DNA of 64,000 nt from Eumeta japonica (Eukaryota; Arthropoda; Insecta; Lepidoptera; Psychidae): assembly GCA_005406025.1 (NCBI GenBank), contig BGZK01000210.1:124001-188000 (forward strand). Reading direction: 5' to 3'. Made by a program: the position numbers and the translations under genes. The notes beneath the pieces were generated by a model. The model was not told where the DNA came from. It was given only the letters and a program-made list of their open reading frames with translations, and did no database searches. The stretch's first letter is position 1. Every line of letters begins with the position of its first letter. Positions 35,401 to 47,219 of this stretch are shown in pieces.

Positions 35401-36059
35401 TTTGGTTATAGGAACCAAAGTTGAGGAAAAAGTTTTAGAGCTTTCGTGGTTTTTAACGGATAGTAATTATTTATTATCTTTAGAAATCGTGACCCCATTG
35501 AGAAGGAGGACACGAGACAAGTGTAAAAAATCTTCCTAGATCTGTTTTTATGTTATGTACTGTCGCTATGTTGAATAAAATCCAATATAATGTCCAATTG
35601 CATCGGATACCGAATTGGTTTTATAAAATTTGTAGGTAAGACTATTGTGGTCGTTGTTCAAAGCAAACATATACCTACTTATAATACACCTATTAAATAT
35701 ATTACACTATTTTAGATTCACATCTGCGATACAGCGAAACGTTTTTTACAGCCTATGAAAAAATCACATTCAACTATTCATACTGTTGTGAGGTCTGTAT
35801 TCACTGTAAATGCATACATTCTCAGAATTGCGAGCTTATAAGGACCGTCGTCACCCATATAGACAGCTTTCTATTTTTTTATTATTTATTTATTTATTAT
35901 ATCTATAGTACATTCTATATCTATAGTACAATATTTATTTAAATAAACACAATAAAATAAATATAAATCTGTAAATGACTGCGAAAGTGTACAAAACCAA
36001 ACGGTCCACGTTTAAACATTTCCCTCTGGTCGTATACGTATGTTTTCAAAATACATAGC
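35401..36059. other. AT-rich intergenic DNA with short tandem repeat
   Basis: ATATCTATAGTACA occurs twice in tandem at about 35898-35931 (18-19 bp period). Nothing else is supported. Confidence 0.45.
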
Positions 36060-36270
36060 TTTCATCGGCGGTCTGTTTCAGGTCGAACGCCTCTAGGACA
36101 AGCGAATCGTTCAATGGTATTCCGTCGGGCGTGTTTCACGCGGCGGCGGCGACGGCCGTCAAAGCCGTTTCGTCGTACAATGCCGCTTTTGTTCAGTTAT
36201 TCAAATACGGCCGCGGTGACGACGCCGCCTCGGCCGGCCCCTCCTGTCGTATTTATATTTTAGTCGAGTT
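36060..36270. promoter_or_regulatory. Candidate cis-regulatory element (GC-rich island)
   Basis: A CpG-dense non-coding island with GCGGCGGCGGCGACGGCCGT at about 36140-36159 and a GGCCGCGG…CCGCCTCGGCC stretch at about 36209-36236. AT-rich cores (ATTTATATTTTAG) lie at the right edge. Non-repetitive; function is inferred. Confidence 0.3.
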
Positions 36271-37142
36271 TTGACGGTTCGACGGGTCCTTTTGTAGACA
36301 CACACGCAAAATGTGAATGTTCCGAGCGTGAAATGCGTGCAATGTAATCCATAAATAAAAATATGATTGGTCGTCGTAAATTTTAAACGAATCTCAAAAA
36401 ATGTCATCTATTTTATTTTCATATTCGACTGGTTTCAATTCTGTTTCAATATTCTTTTATTTGCTACGAATTTGTCGTGAAAGTATCACACAAGGCGCTT
36501 GGGATTTGGTTGAGATTAATCACTTTATACTTATCAAGATATAATATACTTTGATTTGTCTTCTGCAGAAAAATAAGTACCTATATAAAAAGCACATACA
36601 TATTTCATACAAGCTTTCCAGACTTTCCATGTTTAAAGTTTCGATATTAGCGGTGCATACATCGGTATGCAGTATAGGGCGAATGAAAGTATCAGAGCTT
36701 TCAAATTTACGCAGGGGCTGCGTAATCTGACGCGTGATACGGTGACGTTTTGTACTATTCGTTTTTGCACATTTTTTGTATTTGGTTATACAGTACGCGT
36801 CGACTATGCACAAGGGGTTAAAAAATTAGTTTAGGGAAAGAGAAAAAAAATAATGTGTTTCAAATACTAAAATATATATTTTTTTAATATCATAAAAAGA
36901 AACAAATGGACGCTCATTTGCATTTTAAAGATGAATAAACAAAGCTCTCATGCGCAAACCGCCATTAAGGCAGGTGTTCGTCGCGTATCGACATTCAAGA
37001 TCCCAGGCGACCCCCTGTGCGTTGCCAAACTTTCGGGAAGGAACAATATATTATATGTGATGTAGGTGGACTGGGCGAGCGGAACTCTCAATCACTGGAC
37101 GAAATGCAACAGCGGAAGCTACTTCACGTCAGCGTGCTGTGA
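36271..37142. other. Intergenic DNA, AT-rich then mixed
   Basis: Nothing supported to about 36940. From 36950 to 37140 the sequence becomes GC-richer and may be part of an insertion that includes the tRNA-like segment that follows. Confidence 0.4.
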
Positions 37143-37212
37143 GGGTGTGGTACCCCAGCGGTAGAGCTGGCCCCGCAGACAAGTCGGCTGCAGCATAGTT
37201 CTATCACGTGTA
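37143..37212 (+). repeat. tRNA-like sequence (SINE head or tRNA pseudogene)
   Basis: TACCCCAGCGGTAGAGCTGG (37151-37170) closely resembles a tRNA D-arm/A box (CAGCGGTAGAGC). GTTCTATCACG (about 37198-37208) would be a degraded B box at a tRNA-like distance. I could not fold a full cloverleaf by eye. A working tRNA is unlikely. Confidence 0.3.
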
Positions 37213-37950
37213 TGTAATTGCAGTTTTAAAAATAAAATTAAAATCGCGATTACACCAGATGTTACACAGGTATTTTGTATGTATTTACATTTAAAATTAT
37301 CGAGATCTGCAAAGTTATTATTTAGGTTACATATTTATTGAGAAAAAACTTTAAAACATCACTCGCGCGTCTACGCTCTATTTGCCACAGGAATTTATTT
37401 CCGTTAGATAAAAAAACTTGGAATTTTTTAGAGTTATATTAATCCGCATATAATCCTAACTAAATTATTTAAAAATAATCAGGAAAATATTTATAAGGAG
37501 GCTCAAAAAAATGAAATAAAATAAATTGTATATTAATAGACCATGTATGTATAGGTACAATATAAAAGAGCTCAAATGCATTTATTATTTAATAGTCGCT
37601 GTTTAATTTTTGAGTAACACTTACAACCTTTGAAATTTTATAATTTTCTTCTTCATCTCCGAATTTTGTAATCGAAAAAATCTGAAGTAATAAAAGTAAG
37701 CTATCTTTATTTTATAAAAAAAAACCATAACAGTCAAATGTTTTTTACTAAATCTCAAAGATTTCGGAAGCACATTTTTTGTCAAAAAGTCCTGGGTTTT
37801 TACTTGAAATTAGGTCCATTCTACATCTATTAAAATTTTTAGAAGTGATTAAGTACCATAAAACAAACAAGCAATTTTCCCATAGTCACCATGTAAAAAT
37901 ATAGAATAAATATTTTGATGTCGCTTATGATATTATAGTGGAACAATATT

Positions 37951-37952
<2 letters not shown>
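37213..37952. other. AT-rich intergenic DNA
   Basis: Nothing supported. Confidence 0.45.

Positions 37953-37991
<39 letters not shown>
37953..37991. repeat. (TA)n microsatellite, 39 bp
   Basis: An uninterrupted alternating TA tract. It is likely length-polymorphic. Confidence 0.9.
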
Positions 37992-37994
<3 letters not shown>

Positions 37995-38989
37995 AAATTC
38001 ACATATCTATTATTCCTTCTTATTAGATGGTAAATTGAAATATAACTATCGTTGCGTTTTACAGAATCACTAATAAGGGAATGTATTTGGCTTTTTTGGT
38101 ACTATCTTTAATTCTGATATACAGTTGACAACAAAAGGTAACAAACACAATGTTTTTCGTACAGAACTTTTAGTGCTCAAGTCCGACACACACTTATGTC
38201 TTTTTTATTTCAGTGTCAGTTCAGTTTCAAAAGTACTGTTCGATGTTGAAAATATATAATATATTTCTTACTAGTTGCATTTCAGAATTCGCTCTAGCTT
38301 CTGATTTCTTTTCTGGTCGTGGTTTTGGTTGACGGGTTTGGACGACCGGTTCCGCTATTGATTCAGATCTCAACCCTACACTCACTTCCGATTTTATTCT
38401 GGACTTATTCTCAATAAACAAAATTCTTATACGTAATTTTCTGTTACAATTACATTCTTCTATTCACGCCTTTAATTGGATGTCCTTTTCATGCGTAAAA
38501 ACGAAGCAAATAAACTCACTTTCTTTTTTATAATTGATATAATTTAGATCAGGATAGTAGACTACTTGCTGATTTTTTTCTAGCACTTTATCAGATTTAA
38601 AATTATGATGTAATACGATACATAGCTATACGACAATACCTAGTGAATAAATAAATAATAAGCTACATTTTTTCAGTCAAATGAATTAATCTAATTCCGT
38701 CAAACTATGTTTTTTATTTTTATCTATCACTGATTATAAATAAAAGTCGAATTTGATTATTGAAAACAAAGCAAATTTTAAAACTTTTTCATTCGTACGA
38801 AGCCGAATTTATTTTAATCCATGATTTTCATATTAGTCATAGATATTTATTTAGATGCTTACTTTCATATTAATAATTTAGCTCCAAAAAAAATAATAAT
38901 TCGATCTATGGCGTGAACCCGCCGACGCAACTGATGTTCATCTTACGTTCATAAACTTACCACAGTTGCATTCGCTTTACAACAGTGCA
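37992..38989. other. AT-rich intergenic DNA
   Basis: Nothing supported. Confidence 0.45.
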
Positions 38990-39215
38990 CTTGTGATCGT
39001 GCGCCCTTAGGTTAACATCAGCTCAGTTGATACAGGATTTAGTGTTTTATGCATCCATCGCCATCGGGGGCAATATAACGTTGGCCATCTGCATTTTATT
39101 GCTTTAAAACGCATAACGGAACGGATTTTATTAAAGTCATTGCCTGTGACATACGGTCGTATTGATTGTCTATGACGTTCGAATCGGTCAACCACAGGCA
39201 CGGGTTTATTTATAG
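38990..39215. promoter_or_regulatory. Candidate cis-regulatory element
   Basis: A non-repetitive block of mixed composition with TTTTATTGCTTTAAAACG and GGATTTTATTAAAG (Hox/Caudal-type cores) and several CpGs, in AT-rich flanks. A minus-strand frame is open for 64 codons but is not recognisable. A regulatory role is inferred weakly. Confidence 0.2.
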
Positions 39216-40119
39216 TGATGAAATGTACTAAAAACTATTTGGTTTAAATTTAGTAATTTTCTTTTATTATATAATTTTTTTCGTTTTTGTTTTTTTTTAT
39301 ATAGAAAAGCTATTATTATCAAAGTATTTTTTTACGACTCCACAAAAATTATTTGTTTTATTCTATCAATATTATGAAGAATTTCCGAATGATATCTGAT
39401 GGTTTCTTAAGGAATAATTAATGCATTTTAAATCTAATGAATTCGGCCAGAAAAGCCTGCAAGGAGGAGCTAATTGACTAACGATAAAGAAGTTAAGTTC
39501 GTCCAATCTTGTTCATTTGATATATGCGTCCCTTTCGCCAATTTTATTTTCCAATATTCACATATCTACCGTTACAGCCATTGACCTCTTATTCCCACTT
39601 ACTCACGATTCTGGCCAAGGTGTTCCCATAATACTACACAGGGCCAAATCCCGGTGGAGATTGTCCATTTGGTCGTTTTAGCCTAAGGGAAGGTATCCAT
39701 CGTTACAACATAAACGCGCCGGATTGAAAACTTCCTAGAACCAGGTTAATGGGTTCATAAGTGATCGAGGATCAAAAGAAACGATAAAGCATTTCATTTA
39801 AAAAGAATCAGATCGCTATGAATATTTAGATAACGACAGCGAAATTTATTTTAGAATATACGAGTATAGGACTTGTTTTATAGAAGTGTGAGTAGTTTCG
39901 TGAAAAAGTATTATCTAAAAAAATGTTTCGATCTTGACGCGTACGAGTGGGTAAAGCGCGACAATAAAGTGCAATATTGATCCAGTTTATTTATTAGTCT
40001 GTGATAGTAAAGTGTGTCTAGGACAGCCATGTCGGGTCTTTATTTATATAAATATATAATGGCAACAATTTTTTCTTGGTTCAGGCATAATTTTTTTTAT
40101 TATTTTATTATAAATCCAG
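39216..40119. other. AT-rich intergenic DNA
   Basis: Nothing firmly supported. A GC-richer patch at 39600-39760 has no recognisable feature. Confidence 0.4.
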
Positions 40120-40440
40120 ACTTATTTCCTAGAACGGTAGGCTGAGACCATAGATTTCCAAATGGTGGGACATTATCATATCTCTTTCGCTTGACTGACA
40201 TCTATTAATCTTTTCAAGAAAGCTCGTAGGTTTCGGTGCTGAAAATTCATCACAGAAGGTATAAATTATAGACTTTAAGTATGGAGTTTTGACCAAGTGA
40301 TGTGCAATCGTGTGTTGAAAATGGTTTGCTATCATAACCCACAACGCCCAGTGAAGCGGGTGGGTGACCGTTATTTTATTACAAAGAAAGAAAATCCTAA
40401 CAGACAGTGTCCACACGGGCGGAACCGCGGCCGGTCATTA
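40120..40440 (+). repeat. Interspersed repeat related to 32500-32970
   Basis: TCTCTTTCGCTTGACTGACA then TCTATTAATC and AGAAAGCTCGTAGG (about 40180-40231) align with CCTCTTTTGCTTCATTGACA, then TCCATTAATC and TGCAAGCTCGTC (about 32540-32590). The downstream 200 bp (CCCACAACGCCCAGTGAAGC) are GC-richer than the surroundings and probably belong to the same insertion. Confidence 0.45.
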
Positions 40441-42174
40441 GTACATCATAAAAAACATAGAACTAAATTGTTCCTCATTATGTAAATACTAACGTGTAAT
40501 GGAGACCACAACTGTTGCGTTGTATTTCTAGAACATTCACTATACTGATCACTATTCTAAGCGGCAAATCTTCTCGTCCGGACGTAATTCTGACGTTGTG
40601 ACGATATCGACTGAGTGGTTCAAAGTTTACAGAATTGACGGTGCCGTTAGCTCTAGGTCTAACTGAATGGTTGATGATGCGTATGGAGAAAGACTAAGTG
40701 GATAAAAATAAAACGTTGGATAAGTTTGATAATTTTTGAGTAAATGCAAAAAAAAAACGTTAAAAGTGGATAAGTTAGGGGGTTTCTAAAGGTTTAAATC
40801 TATTTAGTTACGCAATTTTATTTAATTTCCAATTTTTATATTGAAGGTTGATTCAATATTTGAAGTATATTTTCATTTTCTTGTAATAATTCTAATTTTT
40901 GTAATTACGAATTCTATAAATCGGCCGTTTCACGACTTACGATTTGTGTTAAGTGTAAACGACAGTGCTTATATAGGTTTATAATAACAAAAACTGTTAA
41001 TTTTACATATCAAAAGATTTGTTTTGGATATATTCAAAAAAATAATTTATTTTCAAAATTAAAAACAATTTATGATTGGTGAATTATACTTAGTCAATAA
41101 ATATTGCTTTGGTGTTGATTTTTTTTTTTCTTCTTATTCCGTTTTGTTATTAAGTTACCTCTCAAAGTACTCGAAGGTCAGGTAGAACACGAGATTCGTG
41201 ATTTTTTTACCACCGGCAGTTATCAAACTTTTACAGAAAATTCGAAAGACTTTGAGGAAACCTCTGCCGCTCAGGTATGCACTTATTTTCAATAAATTTT
41301 ATTATGCACTTACGTTAAACTACAGAAATATCGATTATCGTATTCATGATCAACAAACGCATCGAGTCATGCCTATAATAATTTATAATCCACTAATCGT
41401 TTGATATCATTTTTTTTTTTCAAATCAATAGATCATGTACATGTCTGATATGCTCATAATTTATTTGTTTTAAAATGATTTTAAACTGTTATCCATATTC
41501 CAAATTCTCGTATATATGTATATATATATTTCCATGAAGAAAGTCGATTGTCGTAAACGTGATTAAAATATGTAATTACATGGAGTTATCTTGTCGAAAT
41601 TAAAATAAAAAGTATGTATTCTAATTTATTACCATTTTTAATATCTAACAGTTTGCCTTTATTTTATTTATATACAATTTTTAATATCTAATAGCTTACC
41701 TAAGGTTTGGGAAAAAGAATGATAACAGTTCAGAGGTCGAAGAGCTTAAAAGTACTCAAGTGATTTTTTTCGGTTTCGATGGGCTTCAAAATATAAGGAA
41801 TACTGTTCTTGAGCTTAAAGATCAGAAGACGGCTGAAAGTTTTGGAGCTGGCTTGCAAGGACCACGATTGCCCAGATTTTTTTACGACTTGAGGGACGTG
41901 GTGGAAGAGAGAACGAAAGCGTAGCCGGACTTACTATCTGTAAAGGTCGATTTCAGAAAATTTATGTGTATAATATATGTCGAAAAAAAGGAACGTGCAT
42001 GTGGTTATTCCATCGATTCATATATAATTATACACATATATGTACCTATGTACGAAAAAACATGAACTAAGCATAACAGAGTTATTCGTTAAATATTTCC
42101 TGTACATTGACTACCAAGTATCAAGTAATTCTTGCACTTTCGGGATACTAGTGACAGAAAATGGCTATGAAATC
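40441..42174. other. AT-rich intergenic DNA
   Basis: Nothing supported as a gene. A mixed-composition stretch at 40550-40700 and another at 41700-41940 contain short open frames without recognisable features. Confidence 0.4.
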
Positions 42175-42226
42175 GAAAGAAATGGGGAAATTAATGCAAA
42201 ATAGCAGTCATTTCCCCATTTCTTTC
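42175..42226. repeat. Perfect inverted repeat (hairpin), 17-bp stem
   Basis: GAAAGAAATGGGGAAAT (42175-42191) and its exact inverse complement (42210-42226) flank an 18-base loop. The stem length and loop would suit a small-RNA precursor, but the outer flanks pair poorly and no known miRNA is recognised. It could equally be a remnant of a palindromic MITE. Confidence 0.5.
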
Positions 42227-42599
42227 TAGCTATACATAATCGATATTATGCATCTTCTTGTTTTGTTTGTGAATGTTTGGCGGCGAAAGTTGAATATAAC
42301 GAAGGAACACGGAAGTCAAATCAAGGCAGTAGACATGCCATTCATCTGTAATGTAAAATACGGATAAAATAGATCGGCCAAAGAAATCTATTCAGCGTAT
42401 GAGTAAGATTTCATAAAAAAAAATTCCTTAGTATTGATGTGGCCATCTCGTTCAGAGTGGAGCCTGAGGTTCTCTTTCTCTATGGTCCCGAGCCTGTGAC
42501 ATGGGAATTAGGTTAATTTATGTTGTTTGTATCCTTTTACAAAAGTCGTGAAGGCGATTCGTGTTAACGCTTTTTTTTATTGTAACGTCCACATCTCGT
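42227..42599. other. AT-rich intergenic DNA
   Basis: Nothing supported. Confidence 0.4.
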
Positions 42600-42860
42600 T
42601 TGCAATTAGACACGCCGTCAAAACATCATATCATTGCTGTGGCCGTGCGCGTATGCGAAGCTAATCAATCAATCAATGTAGTGGATACTTTGAGAAAAAC
42701 CCACGTGACCTTCTCGCCTGCATCGCGGGTTTGACTATTTTTATGCTCGCAGCGTAATAGCCGATTCCATGATGTCTCTCACCTTGGCATTCGGCGTCGT
42801 GAGCATCGGCGCTAATAAATATTACAGAATAATTGCCACTTCCCTTTTGTACGTAGGAAA
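42600..42860. promoter_or_regulatory. Candidate cis-regulatory element
   Basis: A block of mixed composition with CpGs and clustered homeodomain-type cores (GCTAATCAATCAATCAATG at 42659-42677, GCTAATAAATATTACAG at 42811-42827). (AATC)n is the kind of tract bound by Pbx/Exd-Hox or Six-type factors. It overlaps the 3' half of the doubtful minus-strand ORF, so coding constraint is the alternative explanation. Confidence 0.25.
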
Positions 42861-43203
42861 TGATTGTGTTTCCAATTTTGTTCCGTTTCGGTGTCCAAAA
42901 CCGTCGATGTGTATGTCTTTTGTATCGTCTCTGTGTAAACGTGGACATATCTTGTTTGATTTGACGGGTACACGAAATAGTTTTAATATTGTAAACTAAA
43001 ATCGAACTTGTTATAGTCGTGGTCAAACAACTGTTTAACAATTTAAAAGAATCGTTCAGACAACATAGATGAACGTTTATGTCGTTTGAAAGGAACCTTT
43101 TAATACGGATATGAAACACGCTTGACCGGTTTCCTAATTTGTAGTTATTTTGTGTGTTAAGTACTTGTACGTTTGAAATAGAAAGATATTCGTATATATA
43201 CAT
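42673..43203 (-). other. Long ORF of doubtful coding status (176 codons)
   Basis: On the minus strand an ATG at 43203 opens 176 codons to a TAG at 42673-42675. It is notable because stop-free frames this long are rare in AT-rich DNA. However, the predicted product has no domain, signal peptide or repeat that I recognise. Its residue usage looks unstructured, and the reading frame stays open upstream into the palindrome. I treat it as an unproven ORF, not a gene. Confidence 0.15.
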
Positions 43204-43249
43204 TTTTCCGATATTTCGAATTTGTACTAATACGATGTATATTACTGTG

Positions 43250-43409
43250 AGTCCAGCACTTGAACGTAACAAAATGCACTTAGACTAAACTCGAAAATGA
43301 TTAATATATATATATTAATCATTATATATATATATTAATCATTATATATATATATTAATCATTTTCGAGTTTGGTCTAAGTGCATTTTCTTACGTTCAAG
43401 TGCTGGACT
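43250..43409. repeat. 160-bp near-perfect palindrome
   Basis: The outer arms 43250-43298 and 43361-43409 are inverse complements over 49 bp with two mismatches (GTCCAGCACTTGAACGTAA at the outer ends). The centre consists of three 20-bp TA-rich units ending in TTAATCATT that continue the symmetry. The whole can extrude as a cruciform or fold into a long hairpin RNA. No target duplication is seen at its edges. Confidence 0.9.
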
Positions 43410-43412
43410 ACA

Positions 43413-43801
43413 CTCTCTAAAACTGAATTAGTGGAAACCACTTAATAGTCAATAGCTACTATTTTAAGATGTCCAAAGTATACGACCAGCAATAAGTGGT
43501 TATCCACTCTTTCAATTAGTAGAAATGATTACAAATTAAAATTGTAAATTTTCTACTAATTAAAAAGTATAATTCTACTATTATAAAAGTGATTATTTTA
43601 CTAATTGTCAAGTGACTACTAATTCAGTAGTGAAGTTGGGTCATATTGCTTTTTCAATTAGTGAAAAATTACTAATTGAAAAGTAACGCCTACAAACTTA
43701 GTAAATCTGTAGTAGATTCAACTAAAAATTACTAATTTTGATGTAGTTTCTACTATTACTACTTCAATTAGTAAAAATTCTACTAATTCAGTTTTAGAGA
43801 G
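43413..43801. mobile_element. MITE with 19-bp perfect ends and many ACTAATT repeats
   Basis: CTCTCTAAAACTGAATTAG (43413-43431) is exactly inverted at 43783-43801. Inside, ACTAATT/AATTAGT-type motifs recur more than ten times in both orientations, as in elements whose transposase binds subterminal repeats. There is no coding capacity. The 8-bp flanks do not match, so the superfamily stays open. It abuts the palindrome at 43250-43409 with three bases between. Confidence 0.75.
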
Positions 43802-44739
43802 CAGTATTATACTTAGACTTCTATATATATGTATATGTGTATAAATTGCATTGAACTCGTTCCAACTTATGTACGGAATTTACATATTATATTCCAACTT
43901 TACACGTTTTAGTTTCGGGTACAACACTTTATACACTTATTGGTAATGTATGAAATTGTGTGAACAAAACGGTCGATGTACATTTTCAATTACCGTTAAT
44001 TCGTTACAATGCCATATTGATGTGGTACCCTTACCAATTACTATATTATTATCTTTATACGAAATTGTACAGAATTGACAATACTTACTTTTAAATAACA
44101 TTCCGGCCATTAGAGTTAACGAGATTCGTGATTTCAGGCAACAATATTTTATAGTAACAAGGAGTGTTAATTGCATTCAGTGCGTCTGACGCACTCTTTG
44201 TCCTCTTTATTATCTCTGTCAATTCGCGCATCTTTTCCGTCAATGACGGTGCACGAGGGAAAATTTTACCGTGTTTTCGTCTGCACTTGCATTTAAAATG
44301 ACAACAGAATGAACAGAATGACAACAGTTTATGTCCTGATAGCATCTTCATTATTGCAATAGCCACATGTCACGCAATGGTACGTTACAGGGCAAGGGCG
44401 GATGAAGCCTTCGAGTCAGGCGGGTCACACGCACGAGGTTCAGTAGGGACTGGCTCTGATTCTAGTACAATAGTAAAAAGACACAGAACCGGTCCACGGG
44501 GGTCATGACCCCAAACGGCCCCAATGCATTCATCACGATTCAGGGAAAATTAGATGCTCTCTTGTCTGGACGAGATGGGCACCTCACGAGACCTTCTTAA
44601 CTCTGTGCACTTAATGCCCGAACGCCCGAAATCCCGAATCGGATGCAAAAGATGAGAAAAAAAGGCTGTCATACTACCGAAGTTCTCGAAATTTATATAT
44701 CATAATTTAGAATTAATTGAAAATGTGTACAGTGCACTA
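43802..44739. other. Intergenic DNA of mixed composition
   Basis: The part 44100-44660 is less AT-rich, with GTGCGTCTGACGCAC near 44181 as a short dyad. A 91-codon minus-strand frame overlaps it without recognisable features. It could include conserved regulatory sequence, but nothing is firm. Confidence 0.35.
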
Positions 44740-44950
44740 ATTACACGACCGAGACGGCGGTCGGCTCCGGCTGTCGTGCGCGCGCCGCCGCGCCGAGAGA
44801 GCGCCGGCGCACGCGAGACGCGGACCCGGACCTCCCTCGTGCATAAATAACGGCGGCTTGTCCATCCGCCGGTAATCGCGGCCGCTGGAGATTCAACACT
44901 TTTACCGCTCAGTCAAGAACTTTGACTGTTCTGCGTTCTAACGCCGAGGG
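44740..44950. promoter_or_regulatory. Candidate cis-regulatory element (strong CpG island)
   Basis: The core 44745-44835 is extremely CpG-rich (CGTGCGCGCGCCGCCGCGCC). It is followed by GTGCATAAATAACGGCGGC (44839-44857), which holds a CATAAAT core, and then CGGCCGCTGG. No reading frame of interest. With 13845 and 58800 this is among the sharpest GC peaks outside the gene. It could be an enhancer or the start of a non-coding transcript. Confidence 0.35.
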
Positions 44951-45849
44951 TGCGTGCAATGTCGATTTTATTTAGAGAATTAGAATATATATATAATATT
45001 TTAATTATTCATAAATTAACTCAATAAAAATACACAGTCTTTATACGTGATAATATAAGATTGAGGTTAATGTGCAGCAGAATCTCACCCTCGCTCATAA
45101 GCGGCTCTCGTTTCTTTTTTTTCTTGAACAGAATGTACTGTAATATTACTTGGTAATTGTTTGGGAATCAAAAAACACGTGGTGTTGAGAAAAAAAAAAT
45201 GCAAAAACTTCAGGGCAATTTGTAGGTGACTGATTATGAAATAATGATTTTAAGTAACTAATAATAATTTTTAGTATTTCAGAAACTCTTAATTATGGAA
45301 CCCAAAAATAATATAGGCTACATATTTTACTTAATTTGAGCCATCTACATACGAAGTTTAATACATATTAGTCTAATTCTATAGACGATTATTAATGTTA
45401 TAGAACATAACCATGGAACCCTAAACTTCTCTAAACATTCTCCGCATAAATTAGCATAATTTGTAAAAAAATTAGCGAAATCGAAACAATTATAAGAGAT
45501 TTTAGTAATTGAGATATCGAATCCTAAAAAGATAGTAATTTTTATCAGATTCCATGCTTAATTCCGACAAATCAGTTAAACCGTAAGGTTCCTTAGCAAC
45601 TCTTATGGAACCCCAAAAACATGCAATTGTTATTGTAGATAAGGATCTCATAAAGAAATGTCTAATGAACTAAAAAAATATACTTAAAATGAGGAACTAA
45701 AAAACTTTCATCAAAATTCAGGCAGTACTTTTTAAATTATGCGCGCACAACAGCGGACCTAGCTGTCATTTTATTGATATAGATAACACTATTCATAATG
45801 TTTCATCTCAATATCATATTATATAATACTCGGGAATTGTTCATGTGAA
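44951..45849. other. AT-rich intergenic DNA with repeat relics
   Basis: TATGGAACCCAAAAAT-like stretches (about 45295, 45412 and 45605) are small relics or look-alikes of the lepidopteran TACGGAACCCT repeat. Nothing else is supported. Confidence 0.35.
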
Positions 45850-46040
45850 TTTACGTAGGTCGATAGCAGTCAAAGTGATCCGAGCGTTCACAGCACCCTC
45901 GTCCGTCGAACGAGCCGTAACCGGCATAGGAAACTGCTTGTACGTGGGTTGCGTCGGCCAGATAATATGGAGATTTCTCAAAAAGACACCATATTTTATT
46001 CATCTGTGACGTATCGGCTACCGGGGTGCACCGACACTGA
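45850..46040. promoter_or_regulatory. Candidate cis-regulatory element
   Basis: A CpG-bearing, non-repetitive patch (CGTCCGTCGAACGAGCCGTA at 45900-45919) with AT-rich factor-type cores (CCATATTTTATTCATC, which includes a CArG-like CCATATTTTA). Inferred from composition. Confidence 0.2.
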
Positions 46041-47219
46041 TTTATTTATCTCTGTCCCTCTTACACTTGTTGGATTATGTTAATATTTGATGGAGCGAGA
46101 AATTCAGGTTTCGTCAATATTTTTGTGTGGGTCGATTTTTTTTTTCTCATATTATCAATAAATGGTGTCACTTTGAAATCGATTAAACATGCAATGGCTC
46201 ATAACGATGAAATAATTAGTATAAAAAAATTAGCACGCAATTAATTATATATCCGTTTCCATCAGAGGGATGTACCGACTTTGAACATTTTTTTTTATTT
46301 TTTTTACAAAACGGGGCAGGATCAATGGTCATAGCATCGGAATCACGACGTAGATAACAAAGGTCGTAAGTGTCACATTTGCAGCAGCATGACAATAACT
46401 GTACTAATAATTTTACTTGAGAAAGAAAATTCATACTTTTTTTCCTTTTCCAATCACATCAGATCAAAAATAGCTATATTTCATAGGTAACAAAAATTCT
46501 ACTTGAAATGCGTCTTCGATGCGTTTTCGACGTTCATGATCCATTCCAAATGCTGATTCTTCTTGAAAAGAATGGGCAAGAAACTCGTGGTTTTCTCTTT
46601 TTCTACTCATCGATACAAAATATTTAGTAATTAATAATTTAGTACAGCACTTAGATATAACACGAAGCAACCTTATAGCCAAGCAGTTCAATCCCACACA
46701 TTAAGATATTCAGACACGGTGTAATAGCCCTTGTCATATAACTTCCTTTTAACGAAAAGTTAAAATCTATAAAATGGAAAGTATTGAACTTAAGCTGGGA
46801 GCTTATTATAAAAGCGCACACACTGCCCCTTAAACGATTTGCTAACTTTGTTTAGACGGGTTTTATGAGCAGTAAGATAGTTTATGTCTAGTGTTCATGT
46901 TGAATGTTAGTGAAATGATTCTATATTTCTCTTGACATGTACCAGGTTTTCATATATGTAACGTGATGAAATTGAAAAGGAAATTATTTACATGATTTGA
47001 CTTCGGTGAATTTATCCTACGTGAACTATAGTTAAATTCACAAAAAATACTTAATATGTCGGTTGTAATTGGAACTAAAATCTAGTGAATATAAATTATT
47101 TGATATCAAAAGTATTTAATGGTCGAAAATATTATACATTAAACACACAAAAACTGACAACAATATACGGTCATAAGCAGCACTCTAATAATTATAACGA
47201 ATAACTAGCAGACATACAG
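46041..47219. other. AT-rich intergenic DNA
   Basis: ATGGGCAAGAAACTCGTGGT at about 46571-46590 resembles a motif common in lepidopteran interspersed repeats (GGGCAAGAAACTCAG-type), so 46460-46740 may be a diverged element. The minus-strand frames there show no recognisable protein. Confidence 0.3.

Noticed and set aside
37143..37212. Possible tRNA gene
   Set aside because: A good D-arm-like sequence but no convincing acceptor or T-arm pairing. It is better explained as a SINE head or pseudogene.
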